Positions 17,355 to 25,074 of a DNA stretch of 64,000 nt are shown one piece after another (position 1 is the stretch's first letter; each line of letters starts with the position of its first letter). Position numbers and translations under genes: made by a program. The notes beneath the pieces were generated by a model. The model worked only from the letters and a program-made list of their open reading frames with translations. It was not told the origin of the DNA and ran no database searches. This DNA is from Allocatelliglobosispora scoriae (GTDB lineage Bacteria > Actinomycetota > Actinomycetes > Mycobacteriales > Micromonosporaceae): NCBI RefSeq assembly GCF_014204945.1, contig NZ_JACHMN010000002.1, positions 3,371,001 through 3,435,000 on the forward strand, written 5' to 3'.

Positions 17355-18326
17355 TCAGAGAGCTGTGGCGAAGAACTCTATCGTCGCACGAAGTCCCTGG
17401 TCAGGGCCGACCGAAGGCTCATAGCCGAGCTTCGTGCGCGCCAATGTCAAGTCGGGACGCCGACGCTCGGGGTCATCCGAACCTCGGGCCGTGAAGATCA
17501 CTTCAGAGGCGGAACCGCTCAACTCGACGATCCGCTCCGCGAGCTCCCGCATCGTCATCTCGTGCTCGGTGCCGCAGTTGATCGGGCCGGGCTCGTTGGA
17601 GTCGAGCAGCAGCAGAATGCCCCGGACCAGATCGTCGACGTAGCAGATCGACCGGGTCTGGTTGCCGGTGCCGTGAACGGTGATCGGCTCGCCGCGCAGC
17701 GCCTGGGTGATGAAGGTCGGGATGGCCCGGCCGTCATTGGGCCGCATGCGGGGGCCGTAGGTGTTGAAGATGCGCACGATCGCGGTGTCGACACCGTGAA
17801 AGCGCCGGTACGCCATGAAGGCGGCCTCGCTGAAGCGCTTGGACTCGTCGTAGACGCTGCGGATACCGATCGGGTTGACGTTGCCCCAGTAGTTCTCCGG
17901 CTGCGGATGCACCAGCGGGTCGCCGTAAGCCTCGGAGGTGGAGGCCATCAGCACGCGGGCGTCGTCGCGCAGCGCCCGCTCCAGCACGTTGAGTGTGCCG
18001 AGCGAGCCGACCTTGAGGATCTCGATCGGCAGCAGCTCGAAGTCGGTCGGGCTCGCCGGGGACGCCATGTGCATGATCGCGTCGAATCGGGCGTCGAGCG
18101 CCGGGTCGTCCGGCAGGCCCACCGTGACATCGCCCTTGATGAGCGTGAAGAGCGGGTTGTCGGCGAGGTGTGCGACATTGTCCGGCGATCCGGTGACGAA
18201 GTTGTCGATCGCGACGACCTCACAGCCGCGCCCGACCAGGGCGTCGACGATGTGCGACGGCACGAAGCCGGCGCCTCCGGTCACCAGAATCCGAGTCCCC
18301 GCACCAAACCGCTGATCCACTGCCAT
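17355..18326 (-). CDS. NAD-dependent sugar-nucleotide epimerase/decarboxylase (UDP-glucuronate decarboxylase-like)
   Basis: 323 aa extended SDR. NAD loop ILVTGGAGFVPSH at about 13-25; active site S/T in MASTSEAYGDP and Tyr-x3-Lys in SVYDESKR. The YDESKR sequence with NTYGPRMRPNDGRAIPTFI and the C-terminal RRRPDLTLARTKLGYEP match the UDP-xylose synthase/dTDP-glucose dehydratase branch. The third Gly of the GxxGxxG loop is Pro here. Upstream of three LCP genes on the same strand, so supply of a wall-polymer sugar is a reasonable inference. The exact substrate cannot be read from sequence. Confidence 0.86.
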   Translation of the reverse strand: MAVDQRFGAGTRILVTGGAGFVPSHIVDALVGRGCEVVAIDNFVTGSPDNVAHLADNPLFTLIKGDVTVGLPDDPALDARFDAIMHMASPASPTDFELLPIEILKVGSLGTLNVLERALRDDARVLMASTSEAYGDPLVHPQPENYWGNVNPIGIRSVYDESKRFSEAAFMAYRRFHGVDTAIVRIFNTYGPRMRPNDGRAIPTFITQALRGEPITVHGTGNQTRSICYVDDLVRGILLLLDSNEPGPINCGTEHEMTMRELAERIVELSGSASEVIFTARGSDDPERRRPDLTLARTKLGYEPSVGPDQGLRATIEFFATAL

Positions 18327-18395
18327 GTCGTCAACCCTACCGAACCCTTGACATTCTGTATTCCTGGGTAGCTGTGCTCCGCGCAGCTCCTACGC

Positions 18396-18431
18396 ATGAT
18401 CGGCGCAACTCGAAGGAGTCGCGCCGATCAT
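18396..18431 (-). terminator. Hairpin between the symporter operon and the epimerase gene
   Basis: Arms ATGATCGGCGC (18396-18406) and GCGCCGATCAT (18421-18431) with an inner AACTC/GAGTC pairing. It lies 33 bp beyond the symporter stop codon and fits as its terminator. Confidence 0.75.
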
Positions 18432-18464
18432 TTCTTGCGGGGAGGACGGCGTGCGTTTGGGGAG

Positions 18465-20111
18465 CTAGTGGGCTCCGGCTCCGGTCAGGGAGCGGACCTC
18501 CAGCTCGGCGTACTTCTCCACCGAAGTCGGTTCCTTCGACAGGATGGTGCCCAACCAGCCGAAGATGAAACCCAGCGGGATGGAGATGATGCCGGGGTTC
18601 TGCAGCGGGAACCAGGCGAAGTCCGCATTGGGGAACCACGACGTGGGCAGGCTCGACACGACCGGAGAGAAGGCGACGAGCACCACGGCGGAGATGAGGC
18701 CGCCATAGATCGCCCAGACCGCTCCGGTGGTGGTGAACCGCTTCCAGAAGAGGCTGTAGAGGATCGCGGGCAGGTTGCCCGAGGCGGCCACCGCGAAGGC
18801 CAGCGCGACGAGGAACGCCACGTTGAGCTTCTGTGCGAAGATCGCCAGGGTGATCGCGACCGCCCCGATGATGAAGGCCGAGATCCGGGCGACGTTGACC
18901 TCCTTGCGCTCGTCGGCCTGGCCCTTCTTGATGACGCTGGCGTAGACGTCGTGCGCGACCGAGGAGGACGAGGCGAGCGTGAGGCCCGCGACGACGGCGA
19001 GGATCGTGGCGAACGCGACTGCCGCGATCGCCGCGAGCATCGAGGCGCCGCCGATCTCACCGCCGAAGAAGCGCTTGCCGAGCGCCTCCGCGAGCTGCGG
19101 TGCCGCCGTGTTGCCACCGGGATCCTGTGCCACGATCGACTTGCTGCCGACCAGGGCCGCCGCACCGAAGCCGAGGGCCAGGGTGAGCAGGTAGAACGTG
19201 CCGATGATGCCGATCGCCCAGAGCACGCTCTTGCGGGCGGTCTTGGCGTTGGGCACGGTGTAGAACCGGATCAGGATGTGCGGCAGTCCGGCCGTGCCGA
19301 GCACGAGCGCGAGGCCGAGCGAGAGCAGGTCCATCTTGTTGTAGAAGGTCTGCAGCGCGTCGCCGGGGACCTCCTTGCCGTAGCGCAGCCCCGGTTCGAG
19401 GAAGTCCGCGCCCTTGCCGGAGGACTTGGCGGCATCGCCGAGCAGGTCCGAGAGGTTGAACTTGAACGCAGCCAGCACCAGGATCGTCATCAGCAGCGCG
19501 CCGCCCATGAGCAGGAACGCCTTGACGATCTGGACGTAGGTGGTGCCCTTCATCCCGCCGACGGTGACGTAAATGATCATAAGTACGCCGACCAGGATGA
19601 TCGTGGCGATCTTGGCGGTCGCGGCGTCCATCCCGAGGAAGGTGGTGCCGGGCTTGATGCCGAGCAGCAGCGCGACCAGGGCACCCGCGCCGACCATCTG
19701 CGCGATCAGGTAGAAGATCGAGACGGTGACGGTGGAGACCGCGGCCGCCGTGCGGACCGGCCGCTGCCGCATCCGGAACGCCAGCACGTCGGCCATCGTG
19801 TACTTGCCCGAGTTGCGCATCAGCTCCGCGACGAGCAGCAGCGCCACGAGCCACGCCACCAGGAAGCCGATGGAGTAGAGGAAGCCGTCGTAGCCGTAGA
19901 GCGCGATCAGGCCGGCGATGCCGAGGAACGACGCGGCCGACATGTAGTCGCCGCCGATCGCCATGCCGTTCTGGAAGCCGGAGAACTTGCGGCCGCCGGC
20001 GTAGAAGTCGCTCGCGGTGCGGGTCTGGCGGCTCGCCCAGATCGTGATCCCCAGCGTGACCGCGACGAGCGCGAGGAAGAGGACGATCGTGATGGTGCGC
20101 GCGGTGGTCAT
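18465..20111 (-). CDS. actP: Cation/acetate symporter, sodium:solute symporter family
   Basis: 548 aa with about 13 membrane helices. Typical SSS features: RTASDFYAGGRKFSGFQNGMAIGGDYMSAASFLG at the N-terminus (helix 1 sodium site), then KYTMADVLAFRMRQRPVR and LPHILIRFYTVPNAKTARKS, closely resembling ActP-type acetate permeases. Imports acetate or other short carboxylates with Na+. Its ATG overlaps the stop of the DUF485 gene by 4 bp, the usual yjcH-actP arrangement, which strengthens the assignment. Substrate is inferred from family and partner. Confidence 0.9.
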   Translation of the reverse strand: MTTARTITIVLFLALVAVTLGITIWASRQTRTASDFYAGGRKFSGFQNGMAIGGDYMSAASFLGIAGLIALYGYDGFLYSIGFLVAWLVALLLVAELMRNSGKYTMADVLAFRMRQRPVRTAAAVSTVTVSIFYLIAQMVGAGALVALLLGIKPGTTFLGMDAATAKIATIILVGVLMIIYVTVGGMKGTTYVQIVKAFLLMGGALLMTILVLAAFKFNLSDLLGDAAKSSGKGADFLEPGLRYGKEVPGDALQTFYNKMDLLSLGLALVLGTAGLPHILIRFYTVPNAKTARKSVLWAIGIIGTFYLLTLALGFGAAALVGSKSIVAQDPGGNTAAPQLAEALGKRFFGGEIGGASMLAAIAAVAFATILAVVAGLTLASSSSVAHDVYASVIKKGQADERKEVNVARISAFIIGAVAITLAIFAQKLNVAFLVALAFAVAASGNLPAILYSLFWKRFTTTGAVWAIYGGLISAVVLVAFSPVVSSLPTSWFPNADFAWFPLQNPGIISIPLGFIFGWLGTILSKEPTSVEKYAELEVRSLTGAGAH

Positions 20112-20458
20112 GCGTCGACCCCCTTCAGGTCCGCCGACGAGTCGCCCTCGACCTCGGCCTTGATCCGCTCGGCGATCGGGTCGAGGTTCTTCGCGGCGTA
20201 GCGGGAGTAGAGCCAGGCGATCAGGAACGTCGTCACGAACTGCAGCAGCCCGAAGACGAGCGCGACGTTGATGTTCCCGAAGAGGACCTTGCCCATGAAG
20301 TCACGGGCGTAGGCCGACAGAAGCACATAGAGGGCGTACCAGGCGAAGAAGGCGATCGTCCACGGGAAGACAAAGCGCCGCAGCGCCCGCCGCAACCCCG
20401 CGAACTCCTCGCTCTCCTGCGTTCGGAGATACTTGTCGGGTGTCATGGCCCGGACCAT
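20108..20458 (-). CDS. DUF485 membrane protein, partner of the acetate symporter (YjcH-like)
   Basis: About 116 aa with two membrane helices: FVFPWTIAFFAWYALYVLLSAYA and NINVALVFGLLQFVTTFLIA. SAYARDFMGKVLFGNINVALVFG is typical of DUF485. Such proteins are nearly always encoded just upstream of ActP-type symporters and are thought to assist them. Start uncertain: ATG at 20458 has GGGGG 4 nt upstream, while ATG at 20446 gives the more usual family length (112 aa). Confidence 0.88.
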   Translation of the reverse strand: MVRAMTPDKYLRTQESEEFAGLRRALRRFVFPWTIAFFAWYALYVLLSAYARDFMGKVLFGNINVALVFGLLQFVTTFLIAWLYSRYAAKNLDPIAERIKAEVEGDSSADLKGVDA

Positions 20459-20593
20459 AGGACCCCCGCGGGGCTGTTTTCCGGTGCTGCACCCCCCTGC
20501 GCCGAACGGCACTCCCCGTGCGCCAAGTGACCTACGCCACAGCGCCGAACGGTCACGACCAAAGATCAAAACCCCGCGGCGGTACGCCGAGAG

Positions 20594-21163
20594 TCACCCC
20601 AGTTCGCGATAGCGCCCGCGGTAGTGGACCAGCGGTTCGTCACCCGACCCGATCGTGGTCGCCATGATCGTCGCCTCGATGAGCAGCCCCCACCCGAACG
20701 GCCGCGCCTCGTCGAGCCGACATCCGGCCCAGGTCGACGCCGCCGTCGGCACCGGGCCGAACTCGGTCGGGGTCCAGATCGGATCGCGGAAGAGCCCGCC
20801 GGGCGCCGGCATCAGCCCGGCGAACCGGTCGGCGAGCTGCCGGTCACCGGGCCCGAGCGGCGTGACGGCGAAGACACCGGCCGACTCGATCGCGTCCCAC
20901 AGCTCCGACTCGTCGTCGACGATGCCGAGCAGCCGCCCCGGGTCCCCGTCGACGACCACGGTGGAGGAGACGGTGAAGCCGGCCGGGCCCGGCGCGGTCC
21001 AGAGCGCGACACCCGATGCGAACCGGCCGCGCAACTGCCGGATCGGCGAGCGCAGCTCATGGGGAGTGGCGAACGGATCGGTTCCATGGATCTCACCACC
21101 GGGCTGGGACACGACCTGAGCGTAACCCGCCCGCACCCGCAGGAGCCGACTACGGTCGGTCAC
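20594..21163 (-). CDS. Flavin reductase-like FMN-binding protein
   Basis: 189 aa. Split-barrel flavin-binding fold: RQLRGRFASGVALWTAPGPAGFTVSSTVVVDGDPGRLLG followed by LWDAIESAGVFAVTPLGPGDRQLADRFAG matches the flavin reductase family (in others FASGVTVVT... and N/SFTSVS). It could reduce FMN for an oxygenase or be a small FMN-binding oxidoreductase; no partner oxygenase is next to it. GTG start with GGAGG close upstream. The first 35 residues are not conserved-looking, so a later start is possible. Confidence 0.8.
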   Translation of the reverse strand: MTDRSRLLRVRAGYAQVVSQPGGEIHGTDPFATPHELRSPIRQLRGRFASGVALWTAPGPAGFTVSSTVVVDGDPGRLLGIVDDESELWDAIESAGVFAVTPLGPGDRQLADRFAGLMPAPGGLFRDPIWTPTEFGPVPTAASTWAGCRLDEARPFGWGLLIEATIMATTIGSGDEPLVHYRGRYRELG

Positions 21164-21197
21164 CGCCCTCCACCGCGCCCCACCTTTACCCGCACGA

Positions 21198-21279
21198 CGC
21201 TTTGCTCTGCTTACACATACGCATCACCGGGAAAGTCCGAACAAATCCGGTGATGCGTATATGTAAGCAGAGCAAAGCG
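21198..21279. repeat. Long near-perfect inverted repeat (33-bp arms)
   Basis: Arms 21198-21230 and 21247-21279 pair with a single mismatch around a 16-nt loop. The arms begin CGCTTTGCTCTGCTTAC and are more AT-rich than the surroundings. It lies between the start of the flavin reductase gene and the end of the exporter operon. Not a copy of the other palindrome families. Confidence 0.85.
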
Positions 21280-21372
21280 CTGCGCACACCATCGCTGTCC
21301 CGACCGGCGCCGGCCAGCGGCGGTCACGCAGAGTGCCGCCGGCCAGGCCAGGCGCCCCACCACGCTTAGGAC

Positions 21373-21401
21373 CAACTCTTGAAGAGTTGCGACGATCTTG
21401 G
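21373..21401. repeat. Palindromic element, CAACTCTTGAAGAGTTG family, single arm
   Basis: One arm only: 17-bp palindrome plus CGACGATCTTGG flank, preceded by CTTAGGAC as in other copies. It lies 10 bp after the stop codon of the small anchored protein at the end of the exporter operon. The second arm is missing, so this is a partial copy. Confidence 0.85.
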
Positions 21402-21410
21402 TGGCGGAGC

Positions 21411-21896
21411 CTACTTCGCGGCGGTGACGCTGGTGGCGGTGACGATGCCGTCCGAACCAGCCGCCGGGCCCTGAACCGTCACCGTTGTGCCAGGCTTCAG
21501 GTCCGACAGCTTCACCGTGCTCGCCGACTGCACGGTCGTCGTGCCCGTCGTCTTCACGGTGATCACGTCACCCGTCGCCGTCTCGATGTAGATCGTGGTG
21601 CCGTCGACCAGCTTTATCTTGCCGGTGGTGGCGGAGGCTGCGGCGGCGGTCTGCGTACCCCCCTGGGCTTGTGGGTTGAAACCACCCGCGTAGCCGCCGG
21701 GAAACTGACGGCCGGTGCCCCGCGTGCCGGTGCCGGCCGCCGCGGCCGCGGGAGTCTGGGATTTCTGGACCTGGACGCCGCCGACGAAGCCCGCCAGCGC
21801 GATGACGAGCGCGCCGAGGATGAGGGTGCTCCGGGTGAGCCAGGGCTTGCGCTCGGCGCGAGCGAGGCCAACTGCAAGGTCGTCGAACTCGGACAT
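21411..21896 (-). CDS. Small membrane-anchored protein with DUF5666-like C-terminal domain
   Basis: 161 aa. Cytoplasmic start MSEFDDLAVGLARAERKPWL, one membrane helix at about 24-42, Ala/Gly/Gln-rich linker (PGGYAGGFNPQAQGG), then a small beta domain: GKIKLVDGTTIYIETATGDV, VQSASTVKLSDLKPGTTVTV and DGIVTATSVTA, which resembles DUF5666/OB-like domains. Eight bp downstream of the permease, the last gene of the two-component/ABC operon, so it probably serves the exporter, perhaps as an extracytoplasmic accessory. Function unknown. Confidence 0.8.
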   Translation of the reverse strand: MSEFDDLAVGLARAERKPWLTRSTLILGALVIALAGFVGGVQVQKSQTPAAAAAGTGTRGTGRQFPGGYAGGFNPQAQGGTQTAAAASATTGKIKLVDGTTIYIETATGDVITVKTTGTTTVQSASTVKLSDLKPGTTVTVQGPAAGSDGIVTATSVTAAK

Positions 21897-21904
21897 CTGT
21901 TTCC

Positions 21905-23101
21905 TCACTCGTAACGAAGAGCGTCGATGGGTCGCAGCCCTGCCGCGCGGCTGGCCGGATAGCTGCCGAAGAAGAGGCCGATGGCGACGGAGACACCGAT
22001 CGCCAGGAAGACCGAGCTCGGCACGATGACCGGCGTGATCCCGGTGATCTGGAAGTTGGCACCGATGTAGGCCGCCGCGACGCCAAGACCACCTCCGACG
22101 ACCGAGAGCATCGTCGCCTCGATCAGGAACTGGGTGAGGATGACCCGGCGGGGAGCGCCGAGCGCCTTGCGGATGCCGATCTCGCGGGTCCGCTCGGTCA
22201 CCGTGACCATCATGATGTTGGTGATGCCGATGCCGCCGACGAGCAGCGAGATGCCGGCCACCGCGCCGAGCAGGGTCGTGAAGGTCTCGGCGGTGGCCGT
22301 CCGGGTCGCGAGCAGCTGCGACGCCGACCGGATCTGGTAGGGCGTGTTGGTGCCGGTGACGTGCATCTTCGTGTTGAGGATCGCGGTCACCTCGGCCTGC
22401 GCGGCCGAGACGGTGTCGGCGCTGGTCGCCTCGATGCTGATCGAGTTGACCGGACCGTATCCGGTGAGCGCGCGCTGCACGGCCGAGAGCGGCGCGAGCG
22501 CGGTGTCGTCCGGGTCGTTGAAGCCCGAAGAGCCTTTCTTCTCCAGTACGCCGATGACGGTGAACATCTGCCCGCCGACGCTGACCTGCTCGCCGATCGG
22601 ATCGGCCCGGCCGAAGAGCTCGGTGACCGTGGTCTGCCCGAGCACGAGGACCCGGTGCGCCTGCTCCAGGTCGTCCGCGGTGAAGGCCTCGCCGCTGGAG
22701 ATCTTGCTGTTGTTGGCCTGCAGGTAGTCGAGCGTCGTGCCGATCACCGACGACGAGTGGTCCGTCTCCGCGTAGGTGAGCGTCTGCGTGCTGCTCACGA
22801 CGGGTGAGACGGTCTTGACGTCGGGCGCCGCGTTCTTGTCCCGCAGCGCCTCGACGATGTCGAGTGTCAGGTCGGTGCTGTAGCTCGACGTGCCGACGTT
22901 GCGGCCGCTCTGCACGGTGAGCGTGTTGGTGCCGAGCGCCTGGAGGCTCTGCTCGACCGCGATCTTGGAGCCGTTGCCGACCGCGACGAGCAGGATCACC
23001 GCGCCGACGCCGATCAGGATGCCGAGCATCGTCAGACCGGAGCGCAGCTTGTTGGCGTTCACCCCGCGCATGGCGGAGCGGAAGATCTCCATCAGCCCCA
23101 C
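21905..23101 (-). CDS. MacB/FtsX-type ABC transporter permease
   Basis: 398 aa. Topology of the MacB family: one N-terminal helix (SGLTMLGILIGVGAVILLVAVGNGSK), a large extracytoplasmic domain of about 200 residues, then three helices ending RAAGLRPIDALRYE. The segment TRTATAETFTTLLGAVAGISLLVGGIGITNIMMVTVTERTREIGIRKALGA is the FtsX signature. Overlaps the ATPase gene by 10 bp. With the adaptor it should form a tripartite-like system; in a Gram-positive this exports peptides or lipids or senses envelope stress. Substrate unknown. Confidence 0.93.
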   Translation of the reverse strand: MGLMEIFRSAMRGVNANKLRSGLTMLGILIGVGAVILLVAVGNGSKIAVEQSLQALGTNTLTVQSGRNVGTSSYSTDLTLDIVEALRDKNAAPDVKTVSPVVSSTQTLTYAETDHSSSVIGTTLDYLQANNSKISSGEAFTADDLEQAHRVLVLGQTTVTELFGRADPIGEQVSVGGQMFTVIGVLEKKGSSGFNDPDDTALAPLSAVQRALTGYGPVNSISIEATSADTVSAAQAEVTAILNTKMHVTGTNTPYQIRSASQLLATRTATAETFTTLLGAVAGISLLVGGIGITNIMMVTVTERTREIGIRKALGAPRRVILTQFLIEATMLSVVGGGLGVAAAYIGANFQITGITPVIVPSSVFLAIGVSVAIGLFFGSYPASRAAGLRPIDALRYE

Positions 23102-23868
23102 AGCGCTGCCCCCTCGTCGTCGGCGGCGTGCTTGGCGACTGACGGCACGTCGGCATAGTCGTGGCTGGTCTCCGCGAAGCTGCCCGGGTTCTGCCGGACA
23201 TCGGAGAGGATCTGGCCGTCGCGCAGGCGGATCACGCGCTTGGCGTGGTGCGCCACCTCGTCCTCGTGCGTGATCAGCACGATCGTGCGGCCCTCGCGGT
23301 TGAGCTCGTCGAGGACGCCGAGCACGTCCGTCGTGGACTTGCTGTCGAGGTTTCCCGTCGGCTCGTCGGCGAGCAGCAGTGCGGGCTCGCTGACGAGCGC
23401 TCTCGCCACCGCGACGCGCTGCTGCTGGCCGCCGGAGAGCTGGTTGGGGTCGTGGTCGGCCCGGTTGGCGAGGCCGACCAGGTCCAGCGCGGCGAGGGCC
23501 CGCCTGCGACGGATGCCGGGCTTGATGCCGGCATAGGCGAGCGGCAGTTCGACGTTGGCGAGCGCCGACGTACGCGGGATCAGGTTGAACGCCTGGAACA
23601 CGAAGCCGATCCGGCGGTTGCGGACCAGCGCCAGCTGCCGATCGTTGAGCCTGCTCACGTCCACCCCGTCAAGGTGGTAGTTGCCCGAGGTGGGCACGTC
23701 GAGACAGCCCAGGATGTGCATCAGGGTCGACTTCCCGGACCCCGACGATCCCATGATCGCGACGTACTCGCCCCGCTCCACGGTGAGCGTCACACCGTCG
23801 AGCGCCCGGACGACCGCTTCGCCCTCGCCATAGGTCTTGTGCAGATCGGTGACCTGGATGACGGTCAT
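23092..23868 (-). CDS. MacB/LolD-type ABC transporter ATPase
   Basis: 258 aa nucleotide-binding protein. Walker A GSSGSGKSTLMHILG at about 41-55, Q-loop FVFQAFNLIPRTSA, signature LSGGQQQRVAVARAL at about 144, Walker B LLLADEPTGNLDSKS, and switch His in VLITHEDEVAHHAKR. The C-terminal 35 residues go beyond the usual 225-aa core. Powers the permease encoded next; ATG overlaps the adaptor stop by 4 bp. Confidence 0.95.
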   Translation of the reverse strand: MTVIQVTDLHKTYGEGEAVVRALDGVTLTVERGEYVAIMGSSGSGKSTLMHILGCLDVPTSGNYHLDGVDVSRLNDRQLALVRNRRIGFVFQAFNLIPRTSALANVELPLAYAGIKPGIRRRRALAALDLVGLANRADHDPNQLSGGQQQRVAVARALVSEPALLLADEPTGNLDSKSTTDVLGVLDELNREGRTIVLITHEDEVAHHAKRVIRLRDGQILSDVRQNPGSFAETSHDYADVPSVAKHAADDEGAALWG

Positions 23869-25010
23869 CGGTTGCCCCCGAAGCCGCCGCCGCCACCGGG
23901 GATCTGGCCGCCGCCACCGCCGGGGAAATTGCCCCCGCCGAACGGGTTGGTGCCGGTCGTTCCCGTGGTGACCGTCGCGATGACGACCTGCTCCCCGACC
24001 TCGAGCCCTTCGGTGATCTGCGTGTAGGAGTCGCCCTCCAGTCCGATCTGGACCGTCCGGGCCGACTGCTGCCCGTTGACGACGACCGTCACGACGGAGA
24101 TGCCGGCGGTCGTCTTCACCGCGGCCGCCGGGACGTAGATCGCGTCCTCGACCTTGTTGACCGTGACGCTCAGCGCGACGGACTGGCCGAGCTTCGCCTT
24201 CTCGGGAACGCTCGCCAGCGACACCACGATCGGGTAGGAGATGACGCCGCCGCTCGTGGTCGAGGTCGGCGAGATCGAGGTGACGGTGCCCTGGACCCGG
24301 GTGGCCGTGAGGGCGTTCCAGGTGACGGTGGCGGCCTGCCCGGCCTTGAGGCGGGTCGCGTCGGCCTCCGGCACGCTCGCGTTGACCTGCAGCTTGCCGA
24401 GGTCGGCGATCTGCGCGAAGGCCGAGCTCGCGGTGCTGCTGCCCGTTCCCGTCCCGCTGGCCGACCCACCCGACGACGCGGCGCCGACGGTGCCGGTGAG
24501 CGCGACGATCGTCCCGGCCATCGGCGCCTTCAGCGTCGTGCCGTCCTGTGCCCGCTGAGCGCTGTCCACGGCGGTCTGAGCCGACCGGACCTGCTTGGCG
24601 GCGTTGGCGATCGTGTCGTCGTTCTTCGTCGCGTTGGCGCGGGTCTTCGCCTGCCTGGCGGCGGTGAGGTTGGCCTGCGCCGTCTCCAGGGACTCGGCGG
24701 TCTCGGTGTCGTCGACCTTCGCCAGCACCTGGCCCTTGGCGACCTTGTCGCCGAGCTTGACGCCGATCGAGGTCACCATCCCGGCGGTGACGAAGTTCGC
24801 GTTCATCGTGGCGGCGCTCGCCACGGTGCCGCTCGCGGTGACCGTGGCCGTGACCTGCCCCTGCGCCACCGCCGCCGTCCTCGCCGTGGACGAGGTGGTC
24901 TGGGTCTGGGTGTCACCGTTGAGCAGGGACCAGGCCCACACACCACCGCCGCCCAGCAGCACGACGAGCGCACTGTTGATCATCAGAGTAGGTCGTCGCC
25001 AAAATCGCAT
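23865..25010 (-). CDS. HlyD/MacA-type membrane-fusion adaptor of the ABC exporter
   Basis: About 381 aa. N-terminal membrane helix (LMINSALVVLLGGGGVWAWSL), then lipoyl half GQVTATVTASGTVASAATMN and GVKLGDKVAKGQVLAKVDDT, a coiled-coil hairpin (ESLETAQANLTAARQAKTRA to QTAVDSAQRAQDG), the second lipoyl half TLKAPMAGTIVALTG, a Gly/Ser-rich insert, and beta-barrel/membrane-proximal domains ending in a Gly-rich tail (GGGNFPGGGGGQIPGGGGGF). Start set at ATG 25010; sequence upstream lacks coding character. Connects the MacB-like permease to outside components. Confidence 0.9.
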   Translation of the reverse strand: MRFWRRPTLMINSALVVLLGGGGVWAWSLLNGDTQTQTTSSTARTAAVAQGQVTATVTASGTVASAATMNANFVTAGMVTSIGVKLGDKVAKGQVLAKVDDTETAESLETAQANLTAARQAKTRANATKNDDTIANAAKQVRSAQTAVDSAQRAQDGTTLKAPMAGTIVALTGTVGAASSGGSASGTGTGSSTASSAFAQIADLGKLQVNASVPEADATRLKAGQAATVTWNALTATRVQGTVTSISPTSTTSGGVISYPIVVSLASVPEKAKLGQSVALSVTVNKVEDAIYVPAAAVKTTAGISVVTVVVNGQQSARTVQIGLEGDSYTQITEGLEVGEQVVIATVTTGTTGTNPFGGGNFPGGGGGQIPGGGGGFGGNR

Positions 25011-25074
25011 GGCGGCACTCTCGTGGCTCGGACTCGGAGCACTCTCAGCCGAAGCTCGGAGTTGGCTGGGACTG

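Noticed and set aside
18396-20201. 601-codon plus-strand reading across the acetate symporter
   Set aside because: Antisense of a clear 13-helix transporter; translation is Arg/Asp/Gly-rich with no family match.
21905-23201. Frame extension of the small anchored protein across the permease
   Set aside because: The extended part is the permease in another frame; the ATG at 21896 is the plausible start.
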